A stretch of 64,000 nt of DNA from Austropuccinia psidii (GCA_023105745.1 JALGQZ010000008.1:22071866-22135865); one strand, 5' to 3'. Shown: positions 11,378 to 23,972, numbered from the stretch's first letter. The notes: a model not told the origin generated them from the letters alone. Numbers and translations: made by a program.

Positions 11378-12277
11378 TGTTTGAAGAAAATCCAACAGAG
11401 GAAAACAAAAGCATTGTTGAAAGATTGGTGGAAGAGACTTTCCAAAGTTTGCCAACACCAATTGTCATTAAGAAAAAGGAAAGCTTAGAAATTAGACTTT
11501 CCAGAGCCCACTATTCAGGACTCTGAAGGTGATTACCCCCTTTATAAATTGCCATAAGAAAAAATTCTTGTCCTCAAATCTTTTTATTTTTTATTTCTTG
11601 AATTGTGACGACCAGAAGAGGTTCCAAATACTCCATCCAATCAGATGGAGCTGGACTCAGAGGTAGAATTGATCCCTAAAAAGGGAAAAGAAAGGGAAAA
11701 ATCCACAGTGGAACAGAATCCACACAAGGAAGTCCCATATCCCAAAGGCAAGTCCCAGAAATTCTCATAATAGCTAAACCAGAGTTAGAACTGAGTATGA
11801 GTGGCTCAAATAGGTACAAATCACATTAAGAGGGCTCAAATAGACATTTACATGAGCCAGTACAAGCAGTACTACACAGTGTACAATAACAAGGACTGGG
11901 AAATGTTGCCACAAATACACCAAGGAGTGATGAACTCCTGGCACATCCTCAAAAAATTCCTCAAAGAGGGGGAAATAGTGAGATACTCCAATGGATGGAA
12001 TCCACTATAATCCAAGCCTCAAATCAAAAATATCAAGGAATACCATGCCAAAAAGGAGGCAACCAAGGAAGAAGCCCTAGTAGCTTCTACCAGAAAGCCC
12101 CAAGAAGGGAAGAAGAACAAGAAAGAGAACTGGAGAAAACCATATTCCCCAAGTTACAGGATTCCAAATATCCAAAAAGATGCCATGGACAATGTCTTCA
12201 ACATGGCCAGGGCCTTGATGGAATTCAAGGACAAGGAGGAACAAAGAATGAGACAACCTCATTTCCCAAAGAAATAA
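11378..12277 (+). pseudogene. ORF1 of element C (three exons, decayed)
   Basis: Exons 11378-11528, 11616-11747 and 11814-12277, with introns of 87 bp (donor GTGATT, acceptor GACCAG) and 66 bp (donor GCAAGT, acceptor AAATAG). Both introns sit where element B has its ORF1 introns, and the second is 66 bp in both. Exon 2 encodes TPSNQMELD, as B has TPSNQMDLD. Exon 3 encodes DWEMLPQ...GWNP and ends AMDNVFNMARALMEFKDKEE, very close to B. A TAA at 12008-12010 interrupts exon 3, and the exon 1 frame has a TAG. Function unknown. Confidence 0.6.
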
Positions 12278-13606
12278 CTCTGTCTCATAATGTTTTAGAT
12301 ACGTTAACAGAAATTAAAAATACTATTTTACCTCTTAAAGAAATTAAAAACAGTTTATTATCCTTACAAAAAATGAATAATAATATATCATCTTTAACAA
12401 AGATTGTTGTACAAAATAAAAAAGAAATTGATAACATTAAATTTATTGTTGAAAATAATAAACCAAAATCTTTAATTGACAATACTCAAAAATTAATACA
12501 AGGACAACAGGAACTTTATAAATATATAAACAATATCAAATATAAAACTTTAAAAATCAATTATGATGTGAGTATTGATGATATTACAGAAAAATTAAAC
12601 AAATTAAGTATTTCTGTAGAAAAATCTGAAGAAAATACTTCATCACACCAAAAATTACCTCTAGACCATGTGGAAAAAAGTAATGTAGCAAGAATGAATC
12701 TGAAAGATGAAATTCAAAGTGAAATAAGACTTATTACTTAAAAAATGGATAAAATAAATGAGGCTAACTTAAATATGCCAAAGTTATCAACCTCATTTTC
12801 TCACATAAGAAGTCCTGTTAAACCAAAAGAGGAAATAACCAATCCATTCATAACAGACTTGATTCATCAAGAAAATAGCCAAGTCTTAATAAAAGAAGCA
12901 CTTCAATTAAAAGAATGGCCAAAACTCACAGGAGAAGGTGAATATGACCATATGTCATTTATCAAAACAGTTGACATGTTACAAGAAGATTATTCCATCC
13001 CAGATGAATTGATCACTGCCATATTACACTCACTATTTGAGAAATCGGCAAAAAGATGGTATTATGGCATAAGGCAAACAAATGGCAAAAATACCTGGTC
13101 TTGGTGGAAACAAGAAATAATCACCAAGTGGGCTAATGATGCCTGGAGGTACAAAATAGAGAATGCATTTGAAAATTCCTTCTTTGACCCAGAAAAGTAT
13201 AAAGCTTTGACTTGGTTCTTAAAACAAGCTGAAAGATTAAATGCACTGTACCCAGAAATGTCACAAAGAATGGTACACATGAAAATACTTAATAAATCTG
13301 AAGGAGAATTGGAACATGCCCTGAGAAGCAGGTGTATAGAGCCATGCTCCACAGAAGAGTATATCAATGCACTAGAAGAAATAGTGACAAGGATAAAAAT
13401 TGGCAGAACTTGGAAGAAATTGGACATTAAAAGTCCAAACAAGAAATTTATCAAAAAAGATAAACCAAGAGAAACTTTCAAGCCCAATACAACCACCAGT
13501 AATGAGCAAAGAAAGTGCCACAAATGTGGAGGTATTGGAAACTTAGCCAATAATTACCTTAAAAAAGCAAAAATCAATGAAATTGTGAAAACAGAAGATC
13601 ACAATT
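11605..13606 (+). pseudogene. Gag of element C, truncated by the DNA transposon
   Basis: The start position homologous to B's Gag ATG reads GTG (11605-11607). Stops are TAA 11677-11679 and TAA 12739-12741, and the longest open piece is 12745-13632. The capsid core is clear (EWPKLTGEGEYDHM..., RWYYGIRQ, TWSWWKQEIITKWAND, RCIEPCSTEEYINALEEI). The zinc knuckle reads CX2C then Asn and Tyr where His and Cys are expected, so it cannot bind zinc normally. The protein breaks after ...EDHN at 13606, where the inserted transposon begins, and its acidic linker resumes at 21310. Confidence 0.85.
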
Positions 13607-15435
13607 TGGGAACTCCTTTTGGTGTGGAATGAAATAAGGCAATACCTTGAGGGGGAAATTATTGGTAAGTCTTTTTTGAATTTCAGAATTGTCCTATAAC
13701 CATGGGTGCTAAGATGTATCAGCTGCCCCTCTAAATAATACTGAATAGTCAGCCTACAGAGAATCACAAAATAAAATGAATTTTGTGGCTTTAACAGATA
13801 GAGAAGACTTATCAGCAGTCTCTAAATCAGACCTATCAATAATACTAAAGTAAAAACTCTTATTTGAAACTAAAATTTCTAATAAAATAAATACTAAGAT
13901 TTTTTTGTTATTTTAATAAAGGTAATTATAATATTTTTTTTTCTGGTTTTCTGTTATTTTAATAAGACTAATAAGGATTTTTTTTATTTTTTATTTTTTT
14001 TCTTGTATGTTGATTATAATGATTTTTATATTAATACTAATAATAGGACTACTGGATTTGATTTTTCAATATTTTTTAATAATACTGAGTTTATATCATT
14101 ACTACTTTTCTTTTAATAATCCTAAGCTTCTGAGCAAGGCTACTAAGCTTTACCTACAGTTATACTACTATTCTTGCAAAATACTAAGCTACTGAGCAAG
14201 GCTACTGAGCTTTTACTAAGCTTATACTACTATTCTTCAACAATACTAGAATATTGAGCAAGTCTACTGAGCTTTTACTACGTTTATACTACTATTCTTC
14301 AAAAATACTAAGCTACTGAGCAAGGCTACTGAGCTCTTACTACTAAAGCACTACTACTACTCTAGATATCCTGCTAGTTCAGGGATGGTTGTGATCCTGG
14401 ATATTGGGAAGTTCTTCCATGATGATGGGAAAATTGAGGGAGAGAGGACCTCTATTTATAGCTTTTGGGCCTCCATAGAGCTTCTCAAAACAAGGTACAT
14501 AGAAAAAAACATAGTTGAGAGGCTTTAGCTGGTGAGACATGTAGTTTTGGTGTAGCAACGTGACATGGGATCCAAGCTCTGACCAATGAGATTGAGTTGT
14601 CACCTCAATTGGTAATTATAGGTATGCACCTGGAATGGATTTGAATTCTGACCAATCAAATGATTTTATTCTTTTGCTGTACTTTGGACATTAATTCTGA
14701 CCAATGAGATCTATTTATAACATAAATTTATAATTATAGGTATGTACCATGAATTAATTTGATTTCTGACCAATGAAATGATTTTCTGATAAGTCTTGAA
14801 TAATTTGTGGTTTGCATTTGAAAGGATTAGTGAGCTTCTCTGCAATTCTTTTCCATTTTGATTTCCAGCTTATGGGTTAGGTTAAGTTAATTCTTTTCTT
14901 TTTGAAAAAATATTTTCTGTTTTATTCCAAAAAGATTTTATTCTTCTGTTTTGGTTTTTTCATTCTTCTTGGAACTTCCACAAACAATAATTTTGAAATT
15001 GCCTTCAATGTGGCTTGAACCAGCTACATGACCAATCCACAGGTGAATAGCTCCTTCTTGACAACTGACACAGCCTGCAAAGAGCTGTGGCTTTTAATGA
15101 AACCATGCTAAGTTTTTTTCATTAGTACTGTAAAGTACACAAGCACATTGAAATACAGTATACATTCCATAGAGCTTCAGTACTGTAAAGGTTTCTACAC
15201 AGTTTACCACAGTGTAATAGATGCTTCTTTATACTGCACTGTGAGCTTCCCTTTGTCTACATCATTCAGCCATTACTATATTAGATACTGGGTGAATACA
15301 ATTTTTTGCTAAATCAGTGCAATATTCAATTCCTTTGATTCTATTTTTTTCACACTGTCATCAAATGAATATTTTCAGTCCATTTCATTAAATCTCATTT
15401 TCTTTTACACCCAATTATAATTTATTTCCAAGAAA
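13607..15435. other. Non-coding left arm of the DNA transposon
   Basis: No open frame of note. It contains T-rich tracts, the 62-bp tandem repeat at 14119-14367, and several CCAATSA-like boxes (TCTGACCAATGAG and variants near 14577, 14649, 14696 and 14766). I see no recognisable gene. Confidence 0.5.
14119..14367 (+). repeat. Four-copy 62-bp tandem repeat
   Basis: Units start near 14121, 14181, 14243 and 14305 with the core CTAAGCTACTGAGCAAGG, then CTACTGAGCTTTTACTA and TATACTACTATTCTTC. The spacing is 61-62 bp. Subterminal repeat arrays are typical transposase-binding regions in CACTA elements; this role is inferred. Confidence 0.8.
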
Positions 15436-17355
15436 ATGAATCTCCGATCACTTATTGCTTTGCTTTTTCAATTTGATTATGTTACAATAAGCAAGATTGG
15501 ATTTCTCTTAATGCTTTTGGTTTCCACTATGAACCAAAACGGTCATTCTACTTCCTCAAAATCCCAACAAAATTCTTCAATAAAAAATATATTGGACCCC
15601 ATGATAGTCACAGAGCTTCAAAAGGATCACTTGATTTCACACCTACTTGAGAGGTTTCAAGCCATGGAGCTTCAAATTCAAAACAAAACCTCAACTGAAA
15701 CACCAAAAGTAATAAGAGGCAACCAATATTAAGAGAGAATACAAGAAATCCAATCAAGAAGAACATCAAAGACTTCTAGAGGCAGCTTTCTTAATAAAAG
15801 GAAAAACCTCAAAGCTCAAGCCCTCCAAAAAATGCATGACAAGCAAACAAAGAAGAGTCCACTTCAGATGATTACCAAGGACTATCCTGCTGGATTTGAA
15901 AATACAAAAGTGATTTTGGGATTTTAAGAGTTTATTTACACTTCAAATCTGAAACAAATGCCTAATTACCTTATAGGAAGCACTTCAAACACATTTCAGG
16001 CTACTTTGGGGGCTAATAGCTCAACAAGCTGTTCTGCTTTCCCCAGATCCTACTGAACTGAAGGAGTTTTATCAGCAATTTTCTAACACTGATCAGATTG
16101 AGGTTTCTATTTCTAATGAAGAGCCTCCATTAGTTCCTGTTGATACAATCAAAACACTCTGCAAGGCTTGCCAAAAACATACCAAGATTGGAAAACATCT
16201 CTTGAACTTGTCTGACTTCTCAATTAAATATGTTTTCAGTTCCCTTTCCCAATTGGGTATTAGTACTTGGGCACCGAATCTCCTTGAGCCTGCCAACTCA
16301 CTTTATAATGAAGCATGTTGTATCAGTGCTTTGAAAACCTTTAGACAGCTTGCTGTTGGTGGTACCTACCAGTTTATGAACATTAACCTTTGTTCTTCTG
16401 GCAAAAGCCTATTTTCATTATGTTCATTTTTACATGGAAGGAATTTTTCATAAGGAGCAGAAGCAAACAGGAACACACCGTTTTTATAATCAAGGGAAAG
16501 CTTTACAATAATCTTGCATGAGAGTAAGTGAACTTCAGATACTGAGAGTTTGAAAAGTATCCATTTTTACAACTTAATCTTTTTTAGCTAAGAAATGAAT
16601 GATATAAGTTTGCTATTAGTCAAGACTTTCCAAAGCAATACACCAGAATAGTGAAACCCATTCAGGCTCACAGAAATGAAGAGTACAGCGAAGAAAAAGA
16701 AGTTTATCTTTCTAGAAAACTTCCTTTCCTATCTGAATCAGCAAATAGGTTCATGTGTAACCTAGATGAAATCATCAAGGAAACTTACCATGAAGAAGGA
16801 AAGTGTGATCAACATCATCACCAATTACACATTAAAAACCCACCAACCACAGATTTTCCCAAGGCTTCAAAGGGACTGCCTATTGACTTCTACAATTTGT
16901 GTTGGTTCAATGAAAAACTGCCATCACAGTGAAGAAATTTGGCAGATGTAGGGACAATTTCATTTTTGAGGGATGCAACAAAATCCCTTGAATTTAAAGA
17001 CAAAGATTAGAAAATGGGTGACAAAAGGTTTAATGACAAGAACTGGGATGAGGCTACTAAAGAATACAACCTGGACTTTATAGTTTCACCTGAACAATAC
17101 TCTGAAGATGAATTAATTGGAGACAATGATACGGGCTATGGCAAAAGTATTATTCTTGAATCTTCTGATGAATATGAAAGTAACAATGATAGTGACAATA
17201 CTCAATACAAATCTAAAACAGCAAAAGATAGGAAGGGGAAGCAAAAACCCAATGACAAAGATTTTGAAGTAGACAATATGGAGCTTGATGAAGAGTATGG
17301 GAGGGCAATGTTTTCAGGAGGACTTACAGAGGAGGAATGGAATACTTGGCAGTAA
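15436..17355 (+). pseudogene. Companion gene of the tnp2 element (unknown function, decayed or multi-exon)
   Basis: Separate open pieces in different frames line up as one protein: an N-terminal coiled-coil-like part (15520-15732; LISHLLERFQAMELQIQNK), a middle part (about 16070-16450; KIGKHLLNLSDF, LGISTWAPNLLEPANSLYNE), then 16651-16930 (GLPIDFYNLCWFNEKLP) and an acidic tail 17014-17355 (DEDELIGDN-like, ending LTEEEWNTWQ). I remember proteins of this build encoded next to tnp2 transposases in rust genomes, with no known function. It is convergent with the transposase; only about 380 bp separate the two 3' ends. Frame changes may reflect introns or decay; stops near 15730 and 16930 suggest decay. 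Confidence 0.6.
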
Positions 17356-17733
17356 AACAACAAATCTATCAATAGTATATTACTGATCCCTTGGGTTGCT
17401 TTATTCTTAATTTCTCTAGGATCTTGTACATAGATTTTGTTTTGAGTGAGCTTCTTTTATTTGATCTTATAGATAGCTTCACAATTGAATGATCTCCTCT
17501 CTTATGAAGATTTTTCACATGGAAGTCTTTCTGAATCCAATACATGTTAGGGCTTTGTACCTTTAGTCTTCTAAATTTGTCTCTTACAATTTGAATAAAA
17601 TTTTTTGATTTTATTAGAATAATAGAGTGAGAAACATTACAGCTTGATGATGATAAATAAGTGAATATAAAAACAAAAGAATGGAAATAGTTTAATAGCT
17701 ATATTTTTCCAATAAATATAAAAAATTAAGCTC

Positions 17734-20635
17734 TCAGTAATCGATGTCCCAGTCCATTGAGTCCTGATTGAAAAATGAGACATCTGAGAGTGATGAAAGA
17801 GGTCGTAACAAGTAAGTTGGTGATTTTTGGCCTAGGCTATATGCAGGTAGTATACAATAAGGGACTGGAGTTACAAGGTCAGTTTCAATAATGAGCTCAT
17901 TCTGGAGCATTTTGACCTGAATGAAATTCAATTTCTTCAACATATGGCTTAAATTGACATCCACTGTGACAGGTATTGCTGATTTCACTTTGATGACAAT
18001 CAAATCAATGTCTCCAGTAAGCTTTAATATATCACATACCTTACCTTAAGTCAATTTCCCTTCTCTTCTATATTCAAAAACATTGTTTGGCTTTTTTTTT
18101 ATATTCTCAATCCATTGTCAACAGAAATTGATTCAATTTCAATCACTTGATTCGTTAGAACCCTTACATTTTCAGGATGAGGGTATTGATGATATGCCCT
18201 CAAATCAGGTATTATTTTCTTGCAAAAATTCAATATGTTTTCATATTCTTGATCCTGAATTATAAAGAGCTTATCAAACTTCTTCTTCTCTCCATGTGCA
18301 CAAGCCAAGTGATTTTGTACCTCTAGCTGTTGAAGCTAACAAAATCTATTCATTATTGAAATTCCAACATGTTCCAATTTCAAATTGAAGAAAGTTATAA
18401 TTAACAAAATCTCAAACATTCAAAAAAAGACTTACATAATTGGATTTAAATTCTTTTTAAACTTTTGCAAGATACCAACAAGACGTTCACCAGGAAACTC
18501 TGAGATACCAGTTAAAGGACCCCACCGCCACATTTGCTCAGGTTTGTGGAGTGCATAATGGTGGTTTGGAATAATATTTGCACTTGAAAAGATTTTCTTT
18601 GAAGTTGTTTTATAATTTCTATATTCCTCTTCAAATATCTTACAATATTCTTCATTAACTACTTTAGAACTGCTAAAATTTGTGCATTGGACCAGGGAGC
18701 AGAGGTTATTGATTACATATCCATATCTTATCAAATCATCATCAAATGTTTCAATCTTGATTAAGCTATCAACAAATACTAAAGGAAGATGGATTGAAAA
18801 TAGGGAGTGCCACTCGCTTGCTTTTAGTTTTCCATTCCAAGAAGAACCTAATCCTTTTGGCATACATGTCAGCCCACTTGGTACTACAATCTTTCCAATA
18901 AATGTAAGTAGTTGTTTTTTGACTTTATTGCTCAGAAATCCCATTTTAGATCCACTTGATTCATTATTATCTGTTGTTTCATTTGATTCCTCTGTTTCAT
19001 CTCGACCACTTTCAGTTTTCAATAAAAAATCCATCCCCCAGAAATAACGGAAATGATGCTTTAATACTCCTTCATACCAATTGTGCATCATGCCAAGCAC
19101 AATTTCTTTTGAAGGATTCCAGTAAGGTAGGTGATTGAGCTCTGACCACCTCACTCCTGGTTTTTTAGCAAGACTTTCACGTTGACAGGTCTGTTTTTTA
19201 TTATGCCATATAATTGATAGTTCTAATGTATCATGCTTATTTCTGCATTTACCAAGAACAACTTTCTCAATATCTTTTTTTGTCACTTCACACCAAGAAC
19301 AAAGGCAATGGGCTGAATGTGAGGCAAATCTGGAAACCTTATGGATCACAACAATATCTCCAATCAATGCTTCTAATTTAACACTGACATTTCTCCCATT
19401 TGAATGCTGAGAAGTTTGAATATTGACTGTTTTATTCAGTTGGAGTAATTCATCTACCAAAGGCTTCAAAATTTTATTTATTGTGCTTGTATTTGGCTGG
19501 TTTGGTGCTGGAATGAGACCTGCAAGTTAAGTAAATTGTGGCTTGTATTGCATTGTTGGTGGAAGGTTTAGACATGTCAAGGCCAGAACTCCTAATGATA
19601 CTTGTTTTCCTGAAATTTTGTTACCCAGGGTATTGAACCAATCTGCAAATAGACTGAAGTTCAACTGAAGGCTTGAAGAATTTTCATTTAATTTACCATT
19701 TGTTGAAAGAGATTTGTGGAAAGCATTAGAATGATTGTAATCAACTAGTTTGCATGAGTTTGAACTCAATTTATCTCTGAACTCGTTAATAGCTGATTCA
19801 ACTCCTGGTAAGCCTAAAAACCATTTCAACAAATCTGTAAACCTCTGTCTAACAAAGATGCTCCTTGGGTTTGTTTGATGAGCTTTCTTGCATTGGGGAA
19901 GCTCCATTCTTTGCTGTAAGGCTCTTGTAATCTCTTCCCATAACAAGAACTCTAGTGGATTAAAAAGGTCTTCTCCACAAACCAATGAGTCCGGAGTAGC
20001 ACAATAGCCATATTCTGATGGTGCTATCTCAATCTCATACAGAGAATAACAAGATGAACAACAAATATGAAATTCAAATTCTGCAATAAGTTTTAAATGC
20101 TTAGAAATTGCTTGTACATCTTTTGGAATTGTTGTCTCTATCTCGATTCCTTGTGGAAGTTGACAACAATGCTTAATTATGTAAATAATGTAGCTGATTG
20201 CTTTTCAACATTTTTCCTGGCTGATCCCACAGATAAGATACAACAATGCTGTAAACAAAAGACTAAAGTCTACAAAAAAAATCCTTTTTCACCTTTTGAA
20301 AAAAATTATAGCTTTTCAGATGAAATATATGCCTTACATCTATCTATAGATTTTGGCTTATAGTCATGGTCAGATGGCATATTTGATTCACTTGAATAAT
20401 TTTCTTCAATTTCAGCTTTCTTTGATTTAAAATTTGGTATTAATTCTGTAAAATCTTATAGAGAAAGATGGCTCATTGACTCTTCTGCATTATCATTGAG
20501 TTGGTCACTTTTATCCCAATGTTTTTGACTAGTGCTTGGATGAATATAGAGTCATTTATGTTTGATACCAGAATCATTAACAAAGGTGTTTTTGTTGTAA
20601 ATTGCCCAAGTGCACAGCACTTTCTTCACATTCAT
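17734..20635 (-). pseudogene. tnp2: Transposase of the tnp2 family (CACTA/EnSpm type), multi-exon, three nonsense codons
   Basis: Read from ATG at 20635. Exon 1 encodes VLCTWAIYNKNTFVNDSGIK and carries TGA (20554-20552) and TAA (20458-20456). A GTAAGG donor near 20344 and TTTACAG acceptor follow. The next part has the Cys-rich segment CCSSCYSLY and then EFLLWEEITRAL. The core covers LPPTMQYKPQFT, a TAA at 19529-19527 where Tyr is expected, then LAGLIPAPNQPNTSTINK, LKPLVDELLQL, SHSAHCLCSWC and MHNWYEGVLKHHFRYFWGM, the tnp2 signature. A canonical GTAAGT donor at about 18434 leads to exon ACAHGEKKKFDKLF.... The C-terminus (IPVTVDVNLSHMLKKLNF) ends at 17734. The enzyme would cut and move the element; the stops make this copy inactive. 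Confidence 0.85.
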
Positions 20636-21302
20636 TTCTAATTTAAATATTCATACACCAAAAAAATAGCAGGAAAAATAAGAAAAATAAGTATAGTATG
20701 AAAGAATATAATTGCTTCATTCTTGATACTGATAGCTTTCCAAAAGTATCAACCACTAAATACATGGAAGGGCCCTCAGTTAAGCTAAGTCCATTGTGTC
20801 CAATGTCAAAGGAACTCATTAATGGTTCATTACTGATGGTAAGTTGTGAGAAGTTGTTTAGTTTTTTTGACTTAAATATGAGGTCTCACTCAATACCTTT
20901 TCAGATGCTATATACTTAGCTTGTTGCAAAAAATATAACTCTATGCTTTTTAAATTTATTTTATTTCAAAATTCCATCTTTCTGCTCAGAAAAAACTTTG
21001 CCTTCTACAATGGCATGTATTATTGAACATCATGTAAGCTCAGTGTGTGGGGCTCAGTCAGAAATTTTTGAATATAAAGTGGAAAAACAACTGCACATTT
21101 TTTCGTGAAAAACAACAGCCATTTGCAGGTAGTGTGAGAAAGGAAGGTTTTCCTTTTTTTGGTCTGGAATTCTAAGTGTGTCTGTAGCACTACTTTCCTT
21201 TTCAGTTCTCTAAAAATCTTTAAAAATATTGGATATATTGAATTCTATTTTTTTATTTATTCTTCTGGTAAGCTTGAAACTGATAACAATGGTATGGAAT
21301 AC
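20636..21302. other. Non-coding right arm of the DNA transposon
   Basis: AT-rich, no supported gene. Holds a GTAGTG (21129-21134) that mirrors CACTAC at 14349. The junction with element C is at CACAATT 21303-21309. Confidence 0.45.
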
Positions 21303-23972
21303 CACAATTATGATAAAGAAGAAGAATCTGATTCTGAAAAAGACACTGAAGAATCAGAAACATCTGAAAGTGATGAAATTAATACAATTAATGCACAAAT
21401 TAATAATATTGATTTAATATATGAAGTACTGGATGTCAATTCAAACTTACCACAAGTTGGAACATCTTATACAAGCCTGACAAAAATACAAGATGCCAAA
21501 TTTTATAGACCAAACCAGAAAAAGGGATGGGATATACAGCTGGAAAATCAAGTATAAGTATTGTCATGGTGGAAAACCAAGACGCAAAAGTAAACTCAGA
21601 TACAGGAGCATATTGTACCTGTGTTGATAAGAGTTATTTGACAACAATTGTACCAGATTGGGAAGAAAAACTTATACCAATACAAGGAGTGAAATTTAGT
21701 AGTGCAAGTGAAATCATGAAGCCCCTTGGAATAATTGACTTAACACTGATTTTTCCTCATCCTTCACAATGTATCATATTGAAAGTAGAGTTTGTAGTAA
21801 TGAAAAACTGCACTAGTAACCATTTTAAACTTGGAAATGACCATTTTTCAATTTATGGCATAGATATCTCCAACCAAAAAGATAGATATTTTACCATAGG
21901 AGACAATAAAAGACAAAAATTTGGCTCCTTTACTAACAAAATACAAATTACAGTTATTGAGAATGAAGAAAAAAGCCCAGAAAAGTATTTTTCATAGCTG
22001 AACAACTTCAAGAGGAAGAATTCAATCATGAATTAACAGAAATAATAAAAGAAAAATTGATTGACCTGTTATTTAAATATAAAAATGCCTTTAAAACTGA
22101 CAAAGAACCACTAGGTTCCATAATTGGACATTCTGTAGACATAATACTTAATGTGGAAAAACCTTATCCACCTCTATTAAGAAGAACAGCTTACCCAGCT
22201 AGCCCAAGAGCTAGAGAAGCTTTAGAGGTGCATATTAAAGAATTAATAGACCTTGGATTATTAAGGAAAGTAGGATATAATGAACAGGTAGAGGTCACTA
22301 CACCTGTCATTATAACTTGGCATAATGGAAAATCAAGGATGGTAGGGGACTTTAGAGCTCTAAACACCTATACTATCCCTGACAGATATCCAATACCCAG
22401 AATCCATGAGACATCAACACAATCATCTCAGGCTAAGTTCATCACAGCCATGGATGCTCTAAAGGGTTTTCATCAAAATGTCTTAACAGACAATGCCAAA
22501 AAACTACTGAGGATAATAGTCCACTGAGGAATTTTTGAATACCTAAGAATTCCATTTGGTACAAAAAATGCACCTTTGCATTATCAAAGGATGATGAATA
22601 CCATATTTTCTGAATAATTATCATAAGTATGGTTAATTATCTATATTGATGATATCATAGTTTGCTCAGAAACTTGGGATAGTCACTTAACAGGACTAGA
22701 AAGAAACTTACAAAAGATAGTACAAGTAAACATGGAAATCTCCTTGAAAAAGTGTCATTTTGCATACAGTAAACTGAAAGCACTAGGACATGTTGTATCT
22801 GGACTAGGTTTGGGCATAGATAAAAACAAAGTAGCAGCAGTACTATTGAAGCCAATGCCCCAAATCAACAAAGAAATGAAAATCAATTCTAGGATTTGCT
22901 GGTTATTACAGACAGCATATAAAAGATTTTGAAAGAATTTCTAAGTCCTTGTATAAGCTCTGTGACAAACAGACAGTCTATGAAATGACTGAAGAAAGAG
23001 TCAAGGCATATGAAGAATTGAAAATTTCCTTCACAAATGCCCCATTTCTTCTAATTCCAGATTGGAAATTACCCTTTAAGCTATACATTGATGCTTGTGG
23101 AGAAGGTTTGGGTTCTTCACTGCACCAGACACAAATCATCAATGAAAAACCTGTTGAAGGACCAATTTGCTTCACTTCAAGACAAATAAAACCAACAGAA
23201 GAAAGGTATGGAGCAAGCCAAATTTAATGCCTCTGCTTAGTGTGGCTTTAGGAAAATTACACTATTATTTGGATGGGAAAGTGTTTGATTTAATTACAGA
23301 TTGAAATTCTATAAAATCTCTATTAAAAATGCAAAATCCAAATAGAAAAATGCTAAGATGACAAATTGCCATCCAAGAATATAGAGGAAATATTACTATA
23401 GTTCATAAATCTGGTAATATCCATAAAAATGCAGATGGGCTCTGATAAATTCACCTGAAAGCCCTGCATGGGTTATACAGGAAGAGCACCACATAGAAGG
23501 TATATGTGTCACAGATATTGGCATAGAATTCTTGAAAAAGAAAACTGCCATATCTTATGCCAACTTTCAATGAAAGACTGTAAAGACCCATCACTTTCAT
23601 CAAAACTAGATGAAATATGGAAAAAAGCATATGATGAAGGAATATTCCACCTCCTTGATGGAATCCTCCATCATAGAACTAAACATACATGTGTTATGGC
23701 TTTAACAGATACAACTCTGATAAACACTATACTACATGAATGTCATGATAGTGTTGCAGCTGGACATCTCTCAGAAGACAGAACACTAGAGAGGGTAAAA
23801 ACCTGCTCTTGGTGGCCAAATTGGAAGAAAGATGTTTCAGAATACTGCCCAACCTGTGACAGATTCCAGAAAGCAAACAGAGCCACAGGAAAGAAATTTG
23901 GAATTATGATTCAAATCCAGGAACCACAATCCCCTTGGGAAAGAGTTCACATGGATTGGATAACAGCCTTAC
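21303..23972 (+). pseudogene. Gag tail, protease, RT, RNase H and N-terminal integrase of element C
   Basis: Begins with the acidic Gag linker (DKEEESDSEKDTEESE) and shifts frame near 21506 just before the protease segment GYTAG. The protease keeps a DTG triad (21599-21607). A 1-bp change near 21988 shifts frame again. RT keeps YIDD (22642-22653), but TGA at 22525, TAA at 22615 and TAA at 22624 interrupt it. A base insertion near 22885 shifts frame before FAGYYRQ-like sequence. RNase H has [11 protein letters not shown]; stops occur at 23225 and beyond. The integrase zinc finger reads CPTCDRF where Cys is expected at F. The frame is cut at 23972 by the solo LTR. Confidence 0.88.

Larger units (their letters stand above)
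13607..21302. mobile_element. DNA transposon with tnp2-type transposase (CACTA/EnSpm-like), inserted in Gag of element C
   Basis: The insert carries two convergent genes, a tnp2-type transposase on the minus strand and a rust-type companion gene on the plus strand. Outside lie Gag of element C on the left and its continuation on the right. CACAATT occurs once at each junction (13600-13606 and 21303-21309) and may be the target duplication. That is longer than the 2-3 bp usual for CACTA elements. The terminal inverted repeats were not resolved; CACTAC at 14349 and GTAGTG at 21129-21134 are candidates without matching flanks. Confidence 0.7.

Noticed and set aside
14349..21134. CACTAC ... GTAGTG as exact ends of the tnp2 element
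   Set aside because: Only 6 bp match and the flanking triplets (AAG and TGA) do not form a target duplication; kept only as a candidate.
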